Shown: positions 5,365 through 7,338 of the stretch, in pieces
Position numbering within the stretch: the stretch's first letter is position 1
Layout of the letters: the number at the start of each line of letters is the position of its first letter
NCBI GenBank assembly: GCA_016929355.1
Contig: JAFGJA010000633.1
Span: 1 to 7,338, forward strand
From: Anaerolineae bacterium
GTDB taxonomy: Bacteria > Chloroflexota > Anaerolineae > Aggregatilineales > Aggregatilineaceae
Reading direction: 5' to 3'
DNA length: 7,338 nt
Made by a program: the position numbers and the translations under genes
Notes under the pieces: generated by a model
The model's database searches: none
The model's input: the letters and a program-made list of their open reading frames with translations, nothing else
Told to the model about the DNA's origin: nothing

Positions 5365-6225
5365 ATGGATTCCCAGCCCAAACGCGCCCCCTGGTTATGG
5401 CCGCTCCTGTTGGTCGTCGGCAGCGTCATGCTGCTGCTGCACAACTTTTTGCTGATCGATTTTGACGTGACTCCCTACTGGCCGGTGCTGTTGGTCGCGT
5501 TGGGGATTCAACTGCTGCTGCGTGGCGACATAGGCCCCAGTTGGCAAGCGCATACCTTCGGCATCACACGCGGCAGCGTGCAATCCGCCTCTATCGAGAT
5601 CGAAAGCGGCGAATTAGATGTGCAGGTTCGCGCGCTGCACAAATCGGGGCGCTTGACTGCCGGGCAGTATACAGCGCGTTCACGGCCTGCGCTGATGGTA
5701 CGCAACAATCATGCCACGCTGCGCATGGAACGCGGCCAGACGTGGTGGCTCTCGCTGGCCGATTGGGATGTGGGCCTCGCTAACGATCTCCCCTGGAGCG
5801 TACTGGTCAGCAGTTATCTCGGCCAACTGGATATTGACCTGCGCGGCGTAATCGTGGAACGCGCCTATGTCTCTACCGGGCTGGGTAATGTCGAGGTCGC
5901 CTGTCCCGCCGAGGCAGAGGGCGTCATTTTCGCGCGTTCGACCTTTGGCGATGTGCGCGTGGCACTTCCGACCCGCAGCCGCGCCATGATCACTGTCAAA
6001 ACCGGGCTATTTGGGCGCGCGCGCGTGAATCCTGAGCATTTCACCGAAATCAGGCCGGGCGTTTATGTCACCCCCTCGCCCGCCGCCGCCAGTATAGAGG
6101 CTGATATTCCTGACGACGATGAAATAGACTCCGCCCAGAATGACACGGACGAAGCCTATGATGACACCCCTTACGATCTCACGATTGTTGCGGGGACCGT
6201 TTTCGGCTCAATCTACATCGTCTGA
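5365..6225 (+). CDS. LiaF-like membrane protein (envelope stress sensor family)
   Basis: Two hydrophobic helices near the N-terminus (about residues 11-30 and 38-53) are followed by a beta-rich region of repeated strand patterns: SIEIESGELDVQV (76-88), GQLDIDLRGVIVERAYVS (153-170), GLGNVEVACP (172-181), TFGDVRVALP (193-202) and GLFGRARV (214-221). This two-part plan resembles LiaF and related proteins, which hold a membrane anchor and a C-terminal beta domain and in Firmicutes restrain a cell-wall-stress two-component system. No sensor kinase or response regulator gene is present here. An acidic stretch (249-268, rich in Asp) separates the main beta region from a last strand pair. The start has a strong GAGGTGAG (5352-5359). 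Function in this organism is inferred only from architecture. Cotranscription with rpoD is likely given the spacing. Confidence 0.65.
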   Translation: MDSQPKRAPWLWPLLLVVGSVMLLLHNFLLIDFDVTPYWPVLLVALGIQLLLRGDIGPSWQAHTFGITRGSVQSASIEIESGELDVQVRALHKSGRLTAGQYTARSRPALMVRNNHATLRMERGQTWWLSLADWDVGLANDLPWSVLVSSYLGQLDIDLRGVIVERAYVSTGLGNVEVACPAEAEGVIFARSTFGDVRVALPTRSRAMITVKTGLFGRARVNPEHFTEIRPGVYVTPSPAAASIEADIPDDDEIDSAQNDTDEAYDDTPYDLTIVAGTVFGSIYIV

Positions 6226-6255
6226 TTGTTCCGACCCACCCCAATTTTTGCGCGA

Positions 6256-7338
6256 TTATTCAGGTGCGGTCACGTCTGAGACATCCACCAGGTACATTTG
6301 CCGCGATCCCTCGTGCGTCGAATCGATACAGACCTGCGTGCCAGCCCGGTTCCAGCGCGGATGCAAATCACAGCGCCATGAGGCATTCGCCACCGGCAGC
6401 GCGGGAAACTTACCCACATCGATCCGCACATTCGCCGCATAATCCCACACGATCAACGTCTGCTCGGCATTTTCCCCTTTGGGATACGTATCGGTCAATA
6501 TCCAACGGCGATCCGGGCTGTAGTTGCAGTGTCCGTCATACTCAAACAGCCCCGCGCCTAACACGGTGCGCTGACCGGAAGGCACATCGATCAGATAGTA
6601 CTGATCGGTATCGGGGCGCGGCGGCTTATCCCACAGCCAGACCAGAATCGTGTGATCGTCGTACCAATCGTAATGCGACACGCCAATTCCCTCGACCAGA
6701 CATACCGGATTCGATCCGTCGGCGTCGATGGCAAATAACCGCGTCTTAAACCCGTGATGGCCGGGGACCATGCCCGGCGACCAGCGATGCAAAAACGCGA
6801 ACCGGGAGCCGCTCGGATTCCATTGGATGTGATTGAACCACGTCTTGTTATCGCGCGGCGGGCGGAGTTCGCCATAATTGAGCGCGTCAGCCAGACTGAA
6901 AATAAGCGTTTTTGCCTGCTGCTGCATATCGACCAGATAAATCCCGTCATTGTCCGGCGCGAGTTGATCGCCAAACGGATCGCTTGGCCCAAAGTAGCCA
7001 TAACCGGGCCGGGTGTCGGTAATGCGTTCAAAATTGAGCGTTGCGCCCAACCGCCCATGATCGGCAATGCCATAGATCGGCCAGGGATACACAATCTCTT
7101 CACCGTATTCGAGATGGTGACGCACCGTGACGTAATGATCAGTGCGCCAATCGCTGAAGAAAAAGACCGGCGCGCCCTCGTCCCATTCCGACCAACGCAG
7201 CATACACCCTTGCTGCCAGTTCCAGGCGTGGGTTTGCGTTACGGGCATAAATGTATCCCCATTTTCGCGGTCAATCACACCAATGGTCAGCGCGTCAGCC
7301 AGCGTGGGATTGCGATCCATAAACGCATTTTCCCCGGC
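6256..7338 (-). CDS. Beta-propeller protein of TolB / oligogalacturonate lyase-like type, 5' end probably outside the window
   Basis: The protein repeats beta-propeller blade patterns: HIQWNPSGSRFAFLHR (164-179), HCNYSPDRRWILTDTYP (264-280) and LHPRWNRAGTQVCIDS (319-334) ending GSRQMYLVDVS, counting from the ATG at 7320. Such WNPSGxxFAF-like repeats occur in TolB-type propellers and PL22 oligogalacturonate lyases. The early NWQQGCMLRW motif (34-43) recalls uncharacterised relatives of those lyases. Whether it acts on a sugar or only binds a ligand cannot be told. No signal peptide is visible, but the N-terminus may be missing: the frame stays open from 7320 to the right edge (Gly-Glu-Asn-Ala-Phe before the Met), and the visible sequence begins in mid-fold. 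An ATG start at 7320 with GGGGA upstream remains possible. It converges on the LiaF-like gene with 30 bp between them. Confidence 0.6.
   Translation of the reverse strand, partial: AGENAFMDRNPTLADALTIGVIDRENGDTFMPVTQTHAWNWQQGCMLRWSEWDEGAPVFFFSDWRTDHYVTVRHHLEYGEEIVYPWPIYGIADHGRLGATLNFERITDTRPGYGYFGPSDPFGDQLAPDNDGIYLVDMQQQAKTLIFSLADALNYGELRPPRDNKTWFNHIQWNPSGSRFAFLHRWSPGMVPGHHGFKTRLFAIDADGSNPVCLVEGIGVSHYDWYDDHTILVWLWDKPPRPDTDQYYLIDVPSGQRTVLGAGLFEYDGHCNYSPDRRWILTDTYPKGENAEQTLIVWDYAANVRIDVGKFPALPVANASWRCDLHPRWNRAGTQVCIDSTHEGSRQMYLVDVSDVTAPE

Noticed and set aside
6591..7103. 170-codon second frame within the propeller gene on the same strand
   Set aside because: Its composition is biased to Arg and Ile and it carries no motifs. 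The blade repeats are clear in the other frame.
1..7338. CRISPR array, insertion sequence or prophage
   Set aside because: There are no regularly spaced direct repeats, and no transposase, integrase or phage structural genes. All large frames are chromosomal-type genes.

Overview
The window looks like ordinary chromosome from a bacterium, probably of the Chloroflexota (Anaerolineae-type). That placement rests on the look of the RpoD protein, a moderately GC-rich composition and the mix of neighbours. It is an inference, not a demonstrated assignment. There are no phage, insertion-sequence or CRISPR genes. Six protein genes fill most of the 7.3 kb.

Layout. Positions 1-171 hold no gene but contain two palindromes. 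On the minus strand, 8-oxoguanine deaminase (172-1548) lies downstream of folD (1648-2535). A divergent 211-bp region (2536-2746) with two dyad symmetries separates folD from a plus-strand run. That run is a guanylate kinase-like protein carrying a C-terminal Nudix-like domain (2747-3742), the housekeeping sigma factor rpoD (4074-5315) and a LiaF-like membrane protein (5365-6225). A minus-strand beta-propeller gene (from 6256, apparently running off the right edge) converges on the LiaF-like gene.

How the genes relate. The first three genes touch guanine and one-carbon metabolism. The deaminase turns 8-oxoguanine into urate, FolD supplies 10-formyl-THF for purine synthesis, and the third gene resembles GMP kinase. 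They are on two strands, so any joint function is suggestive only. rpoD and the LiaF-like gene are 49 bp apart and probably share transcripts.

Most interesting signals. (1) The 331-bp gap before rpoD holds a good extended -10 promoter. It is followed by a roughly 230-nt leader with a long bulged hairpin, competing TTGATC/GATCAA pairings, and a terminator-like hairpin plus T-run just before the rpoD start. This looks like an attenuator or structured leader on a housekeeping sigma gene. (2) The kinase-Nudix fusion has Asn in place of Ser/Thr in its P-loop, and its Nudix box lacks the catalytic glutamates.
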